This document shows, one piece after another, positions 16,901 through 25,538 of a stretch of DNA of 64,000 bases (the first letter of the stretch is position 1; every line of letters begins with the position of its first letter). The notes beneath the pieces were generated by a model that saw nothing but the letters and a program-made list of their open reading frames with translations, ran no database searches and was not told the origin of the DNA. Source of the stretch: Pararhizobium sp. IMCC21322 (GTDB lineage Bacteria > Pseudomonadota > Alphaproteobacteria > Rhizobiales > GCA-2746425); assembly GCF_030758295.1 (NCBI RefSeq), contig NZ_CP132335.1:2890412-2954411 (forward strand), in the 5' to 3' direction. The translations under genes and the position numbers were made by a program.

Positions 16901-17947
16901 TCAGAACTCCCCTGAGCGTACATTGAATTTGGATGGCTTGCCGTGGATCGGATTGTCGTTTTTGACCCAGTCCGCAACCCACTTGATCATGGCATCCATT
17001 GGCACGACGGGGTTGCCGAACATGCCATTGGCCTTGTCGCAGTTCACCATCAGACAGGTGTCCTGTTCCTGCTCCTCAAAGACAGGTTCAACGCCGAAAG
17101 CCTCGCCAAAACGATGCGCCAGATAGCGGATGGACACTGTCTCCGGCCCACCGACATTGATCGGGCTGGCAGGCGTCTCACAATGATTCAGCATGCGCAG
17201 GAACTGTGCATTCGCATCGCCCTGCCACATGATGTCTGCATGGCTGGTGGCCACGGGTACCGGCTGGCCAGCTTTCACCCAGGCCGCCACCTCCTGCATC
17301 ACGCCGTAACGGGGATCGATGGCATAAACGAAGCGCATGATCCGCCCTGGTGTGTTGTGAAGTCTGGAGAAATATTGAAAGGTGCGCTCGCGCCCGACCA
17401 CAGAGTTGGCGTATTCACCAGGACGTGCCAGTGGCGGGCTGCTTTCAGTGACACCGCCATGTAGTGGGTTCGACCATGGATAGACGTGGATGGTGGAAAA
17501 GGAGACGATACGTGAATCTTTGAACGCCTCTGCAGTGATCTGCGGGGCAAGTGTGTTCATCGCCCACAGAAAGTCTTCCCGACCGCTGGAGTCGAATTTC
17601 AGGCCCGCCATGTAGATGACGTTCTTCACCTTTGGCAGCGCGTTGACGGCATCCCGGTCCAGCAGGTCGCAGGCAATCGTCTCAATGCCCCAAGCATTGA
17701 GACGCTCCTGCACGCCGGCCTCGGAAAATCTGGAAACACCGATCACACGCTTGTCGGGTGCGGCCTTCTTGGCCATGCGTGCCATGGTTACGCCGATCTT
17801 ACCGCCCACGCCAAGAATGATAATATCACCATCCAATGCATTCAGATCGTCGATGACGCCTTGGGTCGGGATCGACATAAAGTCTTCCAGATGGTCCACA
17901 TCACGAAAGGCTTCGGGGAAGATGGCGGGTGTAAGAATTTCAGTCAT
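16901..17947 (-). CDS. NAD-dependent epimerase/dehydratase-like protein, atypical active site
   Basis: 348 residues. The Rossmann motif is ILGVGGKIGVTMARMAKKA near residues 43-61, NVIYMAGLKFDSSG follows, and the substrate region has STIHVYPWSNPLHGG. Where extended SDRs have YxxxK, this protein has YANSVVGRE, so the catalytic Lys is replaced. The C-terminal part (INVGGPETVSIRYLAHRFGEAFG) is typical for the family. It probably binds NAD(P) and a sugar-like or carboxylate ligand, but classical proton transfer would need another residue. It lies between the DapA-like gene and the importer genes. Confidence 0.78.
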   Translation of the reverse strand: MTEILTPAIFPEAFRDVDHLEDFMSIPTQGVIDDLNALDGDIIILGVGGKIGVTMARMAKKAAPDKRVIGVSRFSEAGVQERLNAWGIETIACDLLDRDAVNALPKVKNVIYMAGLKFDSSGREDFLWAMNTLAPQITAEAFKDSRIVSFSTIHVYPWSNPLHGGVTESSPPLARPGEYANSVVGRERTFQYFSRLHNTPGRIMRFVYAIDPRYGVMQEVAAWVKAGQPVPVATSHADIMWQGDANAQFLRMLNHCETPASPINVGGPETVSIRYLAHRFGEAFGVEPVFEEQEQDTCLMVNCDKANGMFGNPVVPMDAMIKWVADWVKNDNPIHGKPSKFNVRSGEF

Positions 17948-17983
17948 TACATGTCCTTGAAAAATTGCATCCTTAAGCGTTGC

Positions 17984-19045
17984 TTAGCTCAGCCAGCGTT
18001 CGAGATTGGCGGCGACAAATGCATTGTCGTTCATTTCGGGATAATGTCGGATCACCCGGTCGATTTGCTCGGCTTGGCCGGGGCTCATTATTTCGTTGGA
18101 ATCAAGACACCAAGTGCCTTCCACCAGCCCCTGACGGCGCAACACTTCAAGGCAGCCAGGGATACAGCCTTTCAGTTCATTGAGTGCATCGTAGATTGCA
18201 AGGTTACAGTCGGTAACCATGGAATCCAGCGCTAGCAAATCTTCTGGAATATCGGCTCCGTCGGGCAGGGCATGAATGCGTTCCAGCATTTCAACCGCAG
18301 GCTTTACCCACACACTCCAGTGACCAAGCAAACCGCCGCGGATGCGAACACGTTTTTCACGCGAACCGTCTGCATTGCGAACCACGAAGGGTTGCAGCAG
18401 GTCGAGCACGATGTGGTCATCATTACCGGTGTAAAGCGTGACCCGATCACCTGCACCTGCATCCTCCACCGCGCGGACGATTTCCAGGGTTCGGTAGCGA
18501 TCAAACGGCGCCATCTTTATGGCAATGATATTCTCGATTTGTGCGAATGCGAGCCAGAAATCGTAGGAAAGGTGAAAGCCGCCAACTTCTGGAAGGAGGG
18601 CGAATCCTATCACTGGCATTTCGCTTGCGATGGTGCGGCAATGCTCCAGAATATCGTCCTCGGACACGCCTTTCAGAAAGGCAAGATTGAGCAGGACTGC
18701 GTGGTAGCCAAGAGAGCGGGCTGTACGTGTCTCTTGCAGCGCCTGCGCCGTTTTGCCGGTGACGCCAGCCACCAGTACCCTGTCCTCGCCACCCCAGTTT
18801 TTTGTGGTTTCGGCAGCCAGCTCAAGCACGGGCGCATAAAGGCCAACATTGCGAATGGCAAATTGCGTGGTGTGCACGCCAACGGCTATGCCACCGGCGC
18901 CTGCGTCCATGTAGTAGCGCGTGACGGCACGCTGGCGCACCCGGTCCAATTGCCGATCAGAGTTCAACACCAACGGGTGAGCAGGCAGACAGGCGCCTTT
19001 GCGCAGGGTCGCCATGACAGGTGATGGAATGTCCGTGGCGTTCAT
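17984..19045 (-). CDS. DapA-family (dihydrodipicolinate synthase-like) lyase/aldolase
   Basis: 353 residues. The barrel region carries the Schiff-base Lys in IAIKMAPFDRYRTLE near residue 175, preceded by YHAVLLNLAFLKGVSEDD and AGVTGKTAQALQETRTARSLG (in place of the usual GTTGE and DA motifs). AGAGGIAVGVHTTQFA is the strand-2 segment. The family cleaves or forms C-C bonds with pyruvate or similar keto acids. It is longer than DapA (about 290) and diverges at the first motif, so lysine synthesis is unlikely. It overlaps the CoA-transferase stop by 4 bases, within the catabolic operon. Confidence 0.8.
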   Translation of the reverse strand: MNATDIPSPVMATLRKGACLPAHPLVLNSDRQLDRVRQRAVTRYYMDAGAGGIAVGVHTTQFAIRNVGLYAPVLELAAETTKNWGGEDRVLVAGVTGKTAQALQETRTARSLGYHAVLLNLAFLKGVSEDDILEHCRTIASEMPVIGFALLPEVGGFHLSYDFWLAFAQIENIIAIKMAPFDRYRTLEIVRAVEDAGAGDRVTLYTGNDDHIVLDLLQPFVVRNADGSREKRVRIRGGLLGHWSVWVKPAVEMLERIHALPDGADIPEDLLALDSMVTDCNLAIYDALNELKGCIPGCLEVLRRQGLVEGTWCLDSNEIMSPGQAEQIDRVIRHYPEMNDNAFVAANLERWLS

Positions 19046-20658
19046 GCGTTGGCCTGCTTCCTGGTTTGTGCTTCAAGCGGAATAAAGTGTGCGCCGTCCA
19101 TTAATGGCAGTGGGTTGGCGATACGCACCGGCGCAAAGTCCATCAGATCGAGCACATCTTTTTGCAGATCGATGCCCGGTGCAATTTCCATCAACTCCAG
19201 ACCATCCGGGGCAATACGGAAAACCGCCCGTTCTGTTATGATCATGGCGTTCTGGCCGCGCTGCACAACACCCTCCTGCGCCCGATAGGTGATGGAGGTG
19301 GCTTTTTGCACAAACTTTTTTACCTTGCCCTCGGCAAGGATAACCAGGCGGCCATCGACCACATCGCAGCGCAAGCCACCGGTGGTAAAAGTACCAGCAA
19401 AGATAAGCCGTTCTGCATTTTGGGCTATGTCGATGAAGCCACCTGCGCCGGGATTGGCTGACCCGAACTTTGAAACATTCACAATGCCCTGCGCGTCGAA
19501 TTCTGCGAAAGACAATGCAGTGAAAGGGCAAAGCCCGCCATCAATGGCATCAAACTGAGTTACGCCATCCAAAATCGCATCAGGGTTCAGATTTGCCGAA
19601 AATTGCCAGCCGGGCATGACGATGCCGCCATAAGCACCATGTTCAGTGGTGCCAGGGTAATCCGCCAATTGTCCATTTTCGAAAAGACCCTGTTCAGCCA
19701 TGACCAGCGGCACATCTGTAGCCGCGCCAAAGCCGAAGATGCCAAGTTCGTGTTTGCGCACTTCAGGGGCAATGCGGTTGGCTATGATCCTGTCCGTGGA
19801 AAAGGGGGGTGCTTTCAGCGTGCTAATATCCACACGGTGACCGGAGAAATAGGCCGGCTCGTAAGGCACATCTGTGGTCATCATCATGTCCGGATCGACA
19901 ACGACCTCATCGACATAAACGCCGGGAAGGCGGACCTGGGTTGCTGTGCGATCAGCGTTGCCTACCACGCGGCGAACCTGTGCGATCACCTTGCCACCCG
20001 AAGCTTTGGCTGCGAGCGCAAGCGCGATGTTGGCGGTCAGCAACGGCTCGTCTTCCCAGGAAAGATTGCCATGCTCATCTGCCGAAGAGGCGCGCAGGAT
20101 CGCCACATCAACCGGCCAAGTGGGGTAGTAGAGCAGTTCTTCCTCATCAATGGAGATGATTCGGATCAAATCATCCTGTGCCCTGGCCGTGAACTTGCCA
20201 CCGCCATGGCGCGGGTCAGCATAAGTGCCCAGCCCTACGCGGGTAATATAGCCGGGGCTTTTGCGGGCCACCTCACGCAGCCAGTGCATGCTGGCACCGA
20301 TGGGCCAGGAATAGGCTTCGATCTTGTTTTCCCTGATCAACCGCATCAGTTCCGGGCGCTTGCCTGTCTTCGGATCAACCGGGTTGATGTAAGAGCCGGA
20401 CACGATGCGTTTCATCAAGCCCTCTTGGGCCACATGATCCATGCCTTTGATACCCATGGCATCGCCCGTGCCGCAGGGGAAATAGAAGGTTAGATCCCGT
20501 GGGCTTTGGGTTTGCCGATAACGCTGCCCGAGCGCGCCAAGTACGCTGTCGGGCGTGACCCAGCCGATAACGCCAGCGCTGGCAACCGTGCTGCCGGGCA
20601 TGATGCTGGATACGGCCTGGCTGGCAGAGACGATCTTGCGAGGGGCGGATCTGGTCAT
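19042..20658 (-). CDS. Acyl-CoA:acetate/3-ketoacid CoA-transferase, fused alpha-beta (YdiF-like)
   Basis: 538 residues from the ATG at 20658, which overlaps the hydratase stop (ATGA). The first half (SSIMPGSTVASAGVIGWVTPD, then FYFPCGTGDAMGIKGMDHVA) and the second half (LGIFGFGAATDVPLVMAEQG, TEHGAYGGIVMPG with the likely catalytic Glu) correspond to the alpha and beta subunits of family I CoA-transferases joined in one chain. It swaps CoA between an acyl-CoA and a free acid, activating the pathway acid without ATP. A longer relative is encoded at 28003-29937. Confidence 0.87.
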   Translation of the reverse strand: MTRSAPRKIVSASQAVSSIMPGSTVASAGVIGWVTPDSVLGALGQRYRQTQSPRDLTFYFPCGTGDAMGIKGMDHVAQEGLMKRIVSGSYINPVDPKTGKRPELMRLIRENKIEAYSWPIGASMHWLREVARKSPGYITRVGLGTYADPRHGGGKFTARAQDDLIRIISIDEEELLYYPTWPVDVAILRASSADEHGNLSWEDEPLLTANIALALAAKASGGKVIAQVRRVVGNADRTATQVRLPGVYVDEVVVDPDMMMTTDVPYEPAYFSGHRVDISTLKAPPFSTDRIIANRIAPEVRKHELGIFGFGAATDVPLVMAEQGLFENGQLADYPGTTEHGAYGGIVMPGWQFSANLNPDAILDGVTQFDAIDGGLCPFTALSFAEFDAQGIVNVSKFGSANPGAGGFIDIAQNAERLIFAGTFTTGGLRCDVVDGRLVILAEGKVKKFVQKATSITYRAQEGVVQRGQNAMIITERAVFRIAPDGLELMEIAPGIDLQKDVLDLMDFAPVRIANPLPLMDGAHFIPLEAQTRKQANA

Positions 20659-21407
20659 GATGGCACCGCGAATCTGGCAAGCATCGCTTTGGCTTCCTCG
20701 CCTTCGCAATCACTGGCAAACAGGCGCGAGGCTTCTGTGTCCAACTGCTCTGACGATCCGGCGATTGCTGCCTCGAAAAAACGTTTGGTTGAGCGAACAG
20801 CGACAGTGGGCAGGGCGGCGAACCTCTGGGCCATGGAACAGGCCTTTTCCAGCACCTCGCCATCGGCGGCGATGGCGTCAGCTACGCCAAGGCGCAATGC
20901 TTCTGTGCCATCCATATTTTCGGTGCCCCAAGTGATCAGGCGAGCTTTGACCGGGCCTGTACGTGCAATCAATGTCTGCAAACCCCATGGCGGTAACCAG
21001 CCATTATTCACCTCTGGCATTGCCCATTTGGTGCCGGTGCCGGTGACCACGACATCGCAGGAGGTGGCCAGAATGAATCCGCCACCCAGCGCATAGCCTT
21101 CGACAGCAGCAATAATCGGTACCGGCAGGTAAGCCATCTGACGGGCAATACGCGCGGTCAGGTCTTCATGGGCGCACATATCAGCAATGCTCAAGCCACC
21201 AAGCTCTTTCAGGTCGCTGCCGGCACAGAAAGCAGGTGGCGCGCCAGTCAGAACGATAGCGCGACAATCCTCATCTACCGCCAAATCGTGCAGCGCGGCC
21301 TGAAGCTCAGTGATGCTTTGTGTACCCAGTGCGTTGCGGCGCTGTGGCTTGTTCATAGTGACAATAGCAAAGCCATCGGGTCGTTCGATCAGGATTTGTT
21401 CGCTCAT
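20655..21407 (-). CDS. Enoyl-CoA hydratase/isomerase family protein
   Basis: 250 residues from the ATG at 21407, which overlaps the flavoprotein stop (ATGA). Crotonase landmarks are MNKPQRRNALGTQSITEL near the start, AGSDLKELGG (first oxyanion-hole strand) and AVEGYALGGGFILATSCDVV. The usual first catalytic Glu region reads PEVNNGWLPPWG, so that Glu is absent or moved; the enzyme may be an isomerase, hydrolase or lyase of the superfamily rather than a hydratase. It acts on a CoA thioester made by the neighbouring CoA-transferase. Confidence 0.85.
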   Translation of the reverse strand: MSEQILIERPDGFAIVTMNKPQRRNALGTQSITELQAALHDLAVDEDCRAIVLTGAPPAFCAGSDLKELGGLSIADMCAHEDLTARIARQMAYLPVPIIAAVEGYALGGGFILATSCDVVVTGTGTKWAMPEVNNGWLPPWGLQTLIARTGPVKARLITWGTENMDGTEALRLGVADAIAADGEVLEKACSMAQRFAALPTVAVRSTKRFFEAAIAGSSEQLDTEASRLFASDCEGEEAKAMLARFAVPS

Positions 21408-22747
21408 CCGTTCAGCCTCGCGCCGTCGCGGTTGAGTACATCGCGCAAATCTGCCCCGTTGATCTCTCGCGGTGCAAGATTCTCGCGCACGGCAATGCTG
21501 GCGGCATGACCGATAGCCTGTCCGTAGCTGAAGCATTGGGCCGTCACGCGGGCCGAGGCCACCGCTTCATGTTCAGCGGACAGGCACCGCCCAGCTGCCA
21601 ACAATCCTTCTCCTCGCTCGGGCACGAAACAGCCATAAGGAATTTCGTAAACATCATTCAGCAGCCACTCGACCTTGGGACGCTCTCCAGAATGCAGCTC
21701 AATCGGCCAAGGCGAGCGGGCAATGCCACCGGAAAATTTTTGTCCTGCCAGAATATCGGCATTGCGAAGGGTTTGCACGCCATCAATCTGACGCGTCTGC
21801 CGCACGCCAACCTGCACGGCCATATCATTGAGGAAGGAGTTCTCACAACCAGTGAGGGTGTCGGCGAAGAAACGGGCATACTCGCGTGCCTGCTTTCGGC
21901 CCTCGATCTCTGCCTCGGCAAAGTCGCGCCAGTTCAGCGGGTTCAATTCGCGACCATCTGCGCCAATGATGCGGGTGCAGTTGCACAGTAATTCGCCTGG
22001 ACGTGTTGTCGGGAATAACCAGATTTTGGCACGCGGCAAACAGTAGGTTCCGGCTTTATTGGCCGCCACTATCTTTTCAGAAACCGAAGGCGGCATGATC
22101 GTATCATCGCCATAAGTGGCCAGAAACGCTGGAACGTCTACGCCCATCAGGCGGAAGATCATGGTGGGGTTTTGCACCCGGCCATTATCACCAATGGTGT
22201 TGGGTAGGCCTGCCATTGCAATCAGATCAGCATCGCCGGATGCGTCTACCGTCAGCTTGGCGCGCACGCGTAAGGGGCCCTGCTTGGTCCAAAGCTCCAC
22301 ACCCTCTATTCGTTCACCGCCCTCGTTGAGAACGCGTGTTGCGACGGCATGATAGATCGTCGTGATATTGGAATCGGCCAGAAACGCATCTGCGGTTTCC
22401 CGCCAAACGATCGGATCATGTACGCGGGTAAAGGTTTTTCCATAACGTACCGGATCAGCCAGTCCGCCACGCGCTTCAAGCGCTTTGGTGAACTCGTCGG
22501 TGAAACCGAACACTGCCTGAACAGGACCGCTGCTGGGATCGTCAGAAGCTTCGTACAAGCCGCATACGGTGCCGGAGTGCCCTGCAACAGCGCCGCCGCC
22601 GCAAAATCCGTGGCGCTCTACCAGTACAACTTTCATGCCGTTGCGCGCCGCAGCCACTGCTGTCGCGACGCCTGCCGCGCCACCACCAACAATGACGATA
22701 TCACAATACAGATCCGGTTGCGTGCGGGCATCTGTGGCAATGATCAT
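21404..22747 (-). CDS. FAD-dependent oxidoreductase (FAD_oxidored family)
   Basis: 447 residues with an N-terminal Rossmann motif IVGGGAAGVATAVAAARNG at 19-37, then LVERHGFCGGGAVAG, typical of the PF12831-type flavoproteins that sit in many catabolic operons. LTVDASGDADLIAMAGLP is the second conserved block and GEGLLAAGRCLSAEHEAVA the FAD-binding C-terminal block. It is first in the minus-strand operon, starting 107 bases from the divergent GntR gene. It probably oxidises the imported substrate or an early product; the reaction is unknown. Confidence 0.85.
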   Translation of the reverse strand: MIIATDARTQPDLYCDIVIVGGGAAGVATAVAAARNGMKVVLVERHGFCGGGAVAGHSGTVCGLYEASDDPSSGPVQAVFGFTDEFTKALEARGGLADPVRYGKTFTRVHDPIVWRETADAFLADSNITTIYHAVATRVLNEGGERIEGVELWTKQGPLRVRAKLTVDASGDADLIAMAGLPNTIGDNGRVQNPTMIFRLMGVDVPAFLATYGDDTIMPPSVSEKIVAANKAGTYCLPRAKIWLFPTTRPGELLCNCTRIIGADGRELNPLNWRDFAEAEIEGRKQAREYARFFADTLTGCENSFLNDMAVQVGVRQTRQIDGVQTLRNADILAGQKFSGGIARSPWPIELHSGERPKVEWLLNDVYEIPYGCFVPERGEGLLAAGRCLSAEHEAVASARVTAQCFSYGQAIGHAASIAVRENLAPREINGADLRDVLNRDGARLNG

Positions 22748-22768
22748 GAAATATTCCTCTGATATGCG

Positions 22769-22782
22769 CCTGATATATCAGG
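22769..22782. promoter_or_regulatory. Perfect palindrome, candidate GntR operator
   Basis: CCTGATATATCAGG is a perfect 14-base palindrome, 22 bases upstream of the flavoprotein ATG and 73 bases upstream of the GntR start. A half-similar GATATGCG precedes it. Regulators of the FCD subgroup bind short palindromes of this size in the divergent gap, so it probably autoregulates and controls the operon. Confidence 0.6.
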
Positions 22783-22854
22783 TCTTGTTCTCATGCATAT
22801 CTGTTGATTATCTGAGAGTCAATCAGTAAAGCTGCACGCCAAGGAGTGTGCGAA

Positions 22855-23550
22855 ATGACTATGGTGCTGGATACGACAGGTGAGGGTGCTGCTTCATCTT
22901 CTGAGGAAGCGTATGCGAAAATTCAAAACCTGATCGTGGTCGGCGAGTTGCAAGCCTACTCGCTGATTTCGGAGTCCGATCTGACTCGGAGGACGGGATG
23001 CGGACGCACGCCGGTGCGTGATGCACTGCAGCGCCTGAAGTTTGAAGGCTTTGTGGATGTGTTGCCCCGACGGGGCATTCTGGTCACACCCATCGATATT
23101 AATCATCAACTGGAGCTGCTGGAAACGCGCCGTCCGCTCGAAGAACTGATGGTGTCACTAGCTGCGGAGCGGGCCACCGATGATCAGCGCGCGCGAATGT
23201 GCCAGTTGGCCGATAAACTTGAGGCGGCGATTTCGCATAAGGACCGTCAAGCCTATTTGGCTATCAACCGGGCGATCCATGTTCTGGAAGCCGAGGCGGC
23301 ACATAATCGTTATCTGTTGCGACAGATGGAAACCATCCATTCGCTCTCGCGACGCTTCTGGTATTCGTTCATTGCCGACACCGACAGTTTTTCCAACGCC
23401 GCTGAACACCACGCCGCGACCCTGCGTTCGATTGCAGATGGTGATCCGGAAGCGGCCAGGAGCGCCTGTCACGCCTTATTGAATTTGCTGGAGACAGTTT
23501 CACGGCGTGCGATAGAGGTGCGTGTACACGGGGCCATCGAGAAAATCTAA
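22855..23550 (+). CDS. GntR-family transcriptional regulator, FCD subfamily
   Basis: 231 residues from the ATG at 22855, chosen because AAGGAG ends 8 bases before it; a GTG at 22846 overlaps that site. The N-terminal winged helix (AYSLISESDLTRRTGCGRTP followed by VRDALQRLKFEGFVDVLPRR) is GntR-like. The C-terminal helical domain (LLETRRPLEELMVSLAAERA, then AINRAIHVLEAEAAHN and ALLNLLETVSRRAIE) has the Asp/His metal-site spacing of FCD effector domains. It is divergent from the catabolic operon and most likely represses it until a carboxylate ligand binds. Confidence 0.9.
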   Translation: MTMVLDTTGEGAASSSEEAYAKIQNLIVVGELQAYSLISESDLTRRTGCGRTPVRDALQRLKFEGFVDVLPRRGILVTPIDINHQLELLETRRPLEELMVSLAAERATDDQRARMCQLADKLEAAISHKDRQAYLAINRAIHVLEAEAAHNRYLLRQMETIHSLSRRFWYSFIADTDSFSNAAEHHAATLRSIADGDPEAARSACHALLNLLETVSRRAIEVRVHGAIEKI

Positions 23551-23886
23551 CTTGAGCCTTTCGTGTGGTGTTTAAATGTTCTTTTTTTATCGATGTTAAG
23601 AACAATAAATACCGTCTGACGCCATACCCCTAAAGCTCAGTCATTTAAGTTTCGCATCACAGAGTATCGTGTGGGTTTGAAGCCACCCTACTGTCCATGA
23701 CAATTGGTATGAAACCTGATCATCAATCTTGGCACATTGCTGTTGATTTGGGCAAAAGTACAAATTTGACGTGCTTCAAAGGCCGAATTAGTGCGGCCCA
23801 GTGCAATGCTTTATGTGGGGTAATTTGTGGGGTGATCGCTAGATCTGTTGAAAGAACTATATAAAGCAGATGTATAGCGAGAAAAA
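23551..23886. other. Intergenic, no gene recognised
   Basis: 336 bases between the GntR gene and tRNA-Ser. It is AT-richer than its surroundings. The stretch near 23812-23842 contains GTGGGGTAATTTGTGGGGT, a near-direct repeat. Such sequence beside a tRNA 3' end can mark an integration site, but I see no integrase fragment or second tRNA-end copy in the window. Confidence 0.4.
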
Positions 23887-23976
23887 TGGCGGATGGGGTG
23901 GGATTCGAACCCACGGTACGCTTTCACGCACGCCGGTTTTCAAGACCGGTGCCTTCAACCGCTCGGCCACCCATCC
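23887..23976 (-). tRNA. tRNA-Ser(UGA)
   Basis: 90 bases including an encoded CCA. The acceptor GGATGGG pairs fully with CCCATCC; the anticodon arm is CCGGTCTTGAAAACCGG with anticodon TGA (serine, UCA). A long variable arm (GCGTGCGTGAAAGCGTACC) and TTCGAAT T-loop confirm a class II tRNA. All stems pair, unlike the degraded tRNA-Thr at 12720. Confidence 0.95.
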
Positions 23977-24133
23977 GGCTCGTTTGCGGTACGAGGACCC
24001 CTATCTCGCAATCTGCAATGAAATGCAAGAAGAAGTGTAGGTCTTCGGCAAATGATGTGATGAAAAAACAAATCCGACCGGAAATGTGCTGCGTATTCCG
24101 TGCAGTTCAGTTCGACAAAGGGATTTGATAAAC

Positions 24134-24544
24134 ATGGTTCGGGAATTCTTCATTCGCTTCTTCATGATGACAGCTCTGGCGGTTACCGCCGTATCATTTC
24201 CGGCGCATGAGGCTGAGGCGCGACAGGAATTATCGGGGAGCCAGATCAAATCCATGATCACGGGAAAACGTATTTTTTTGAAAGTTCCTTTTGGCGGTGA
24301 ATTTCCACTGCGTTATGCGTCGAACGGAACGGTGTTTGGCGATGGTACAGCTCTGGGGCTAGGGAAGCGCATGGCACCCAAAGAGGCAGGGCGCTGGTGG
24401 GTGAGGAACGGCCAGCTCTGCCAGCAGTGGAAAACATGGTATAAAGGGCAGGTCGCCTGCTTTCGGCTTTTTCAGCTTGATGGCAACGAGCTTTACTGGC
24501 AGCGCAATGATGGTCGCTCGGGCAATGCGCGCATTTCAAACTGA
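24134..24544 (+). CDS. Small secreted protein, unknown
   Basis: 136 residues from ATG 24134. A signal peptide is clear (FFIRFFMMTALAVTAVSFPAHEAEA). The mature part has a short patterned domain: ELSGSQIKSMITGKRIFLKV, GGEFPLRYASNGTVFGDGTA, and a Trp/Cys-rich end, WWVRNGQLCQQWKTW followed by QVACFRLFQLDGNELYWQRN. Two Cys could form a disulfide in the periplasm. The shape (sequential beta strands with G-K-R and W-C motifs) recalls small DUF995-like rhizobial proteins, but I cannot confirm the family. It stands alone between tRNA-Ser and rlpA. Confidence 0.7.
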   Translation: MVREFFIRFFMMTALAVTAVSFPAHEAEARQELSGSQIKSMITGKRIFLKVPFGGEFPLRYASNGTVFGDGTALGLGKRMAPKEAGRWWVRNGQLCQQWKTWYKGQVACFRLFQLDGNELYWQRNDGRSGNARISN

Positions 24545-24725
24545 TGCCAATTGTCATGTGAGGACAGCGACTTAGTGGGTGGGGATATTCACCCTTCGTT
24601 AACCAGGTTGGATTCAATTTAACGAAAATTTTGCTTCAATTTGAATGTTCGCTCGCATTGCGGCAAATTTTCATGCTTAAAGAATGTTACCAATGAGAGG
24701 GCATTTTTTGCAAACTTCACGGATC

Positions 24726-25433
24726 ATGATGTGTGTAACGCGCTACAGCAAATTTGCTGCAGCAGGAGCGCTTGCCTTGGCTTTGGCCGCTTGCAGCAGC
24801 AGCAACAGCCGCATTGATCCCAAATATGGTGTGGCTGCCAGCCCGCGTGTCTCAAAAGCAGCCTACATCCCTTCCGGCGGCGGACGTTATCAGGTTGGCA
24901 AACCCTACAAAATTGCCGGCAAATGGTACAAGCCGAAAGAAGTCAAACGTTACGAGAGAACAGGTGTGGCCTCCTGGTATGGCGATGCATTTCACGGTCG
25001 CAAAACCGCGAATGGTGAAATCTACAATATGAACGCCTATAGCGCGGCGCATCCCACGCTGCCATTGCCAAGCTATGTGCGTGTTACGAATCTGGCCAAC
25101 CGCAACTCAGTTGTGGTGCGTGTAAATGACCGTGGTCCGTTTGCACGTAATCGTCTCATCGACCTGTCCAAACGTGCTGCCGGCGCACTGGATTTCAGGC
25201 GGCAGGGCGTTGCCAAGGTTCATGTAAGTTACCTTGGCAGGGCACCTGTAGATGGTGGCGACGCCAAGTTCCTGGAAGCATCTGTCCACATAAAAGGTCG
25301 TGGACGTCCCGGTATTCAACGCATCGCGGGTGATTTGCCTGCGGACACAACGCCTTTGGCTTACGGCGCTGCCGCACAAATATATTCTGGCCCGTTCAAC
25401 GATCTGAAAAACCCAACCGCTTCTGGCGAATAG
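24726..25433 (+). CDS. rlpA: RlpA-like septal ring lytic transglycosylase (lipoprotein)
   Basis: 235 residues if begun at MMCVTRYSK (24726); a start at 24693 would add 11. The lipobox ALAAC follows a hydrophobic stretch, giving an outer-membrane lipoprotein. The double-psi beta-barrel is shown by GVASWYGDAFHGRKTANGE, AAHPTLPLPSYVRVTNLANR and VVRVNDRGPFARNRLIDLS, which holds the catalytic Asp of the family. There is no C-terminal SPOR domain, unlike E. coli RlpA. It trims peptidoglycan glycan strands, probably at division. The next gene is another wall enzyme. Confidence 0.88.
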   Translation: MMCVTRYSKFAAAGALALALAACSSSNSRIDPKYGVAASPRVSKAAYIPSGGGRYQVGKPYKIAGKWYKPKEVKRYERTGVASWYGDAFHGRKTANGEIYNMNAYSAAHPTLPLPSYVRVTNLANRNSVVVRVNDRGPFARNRLIDLSKRAAGALDFRRQGVAKVHVSYLGRAPVDGGDAKFLEASVHIKGRGRPGIQRIAGDLPADTTPLAYGAAAQIYSGPFNDLKNPTASGE

Positions 25434-25538
25434 TTCTGCATTTATCATCTTCGTGTTTTGCACCGAAGATTGCAGATTTTTGACCTGTTGAGCGTCATCG
25501 CTCTTGTCATGATTCACCAGCCGATGCATCTTGGCGCC

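Noticed and set aside
23723-23914. 63-codon minus-strand frame over tRNA-Ser
   Set aside because: It starts within the tRNA and encodes no recognisable domain.
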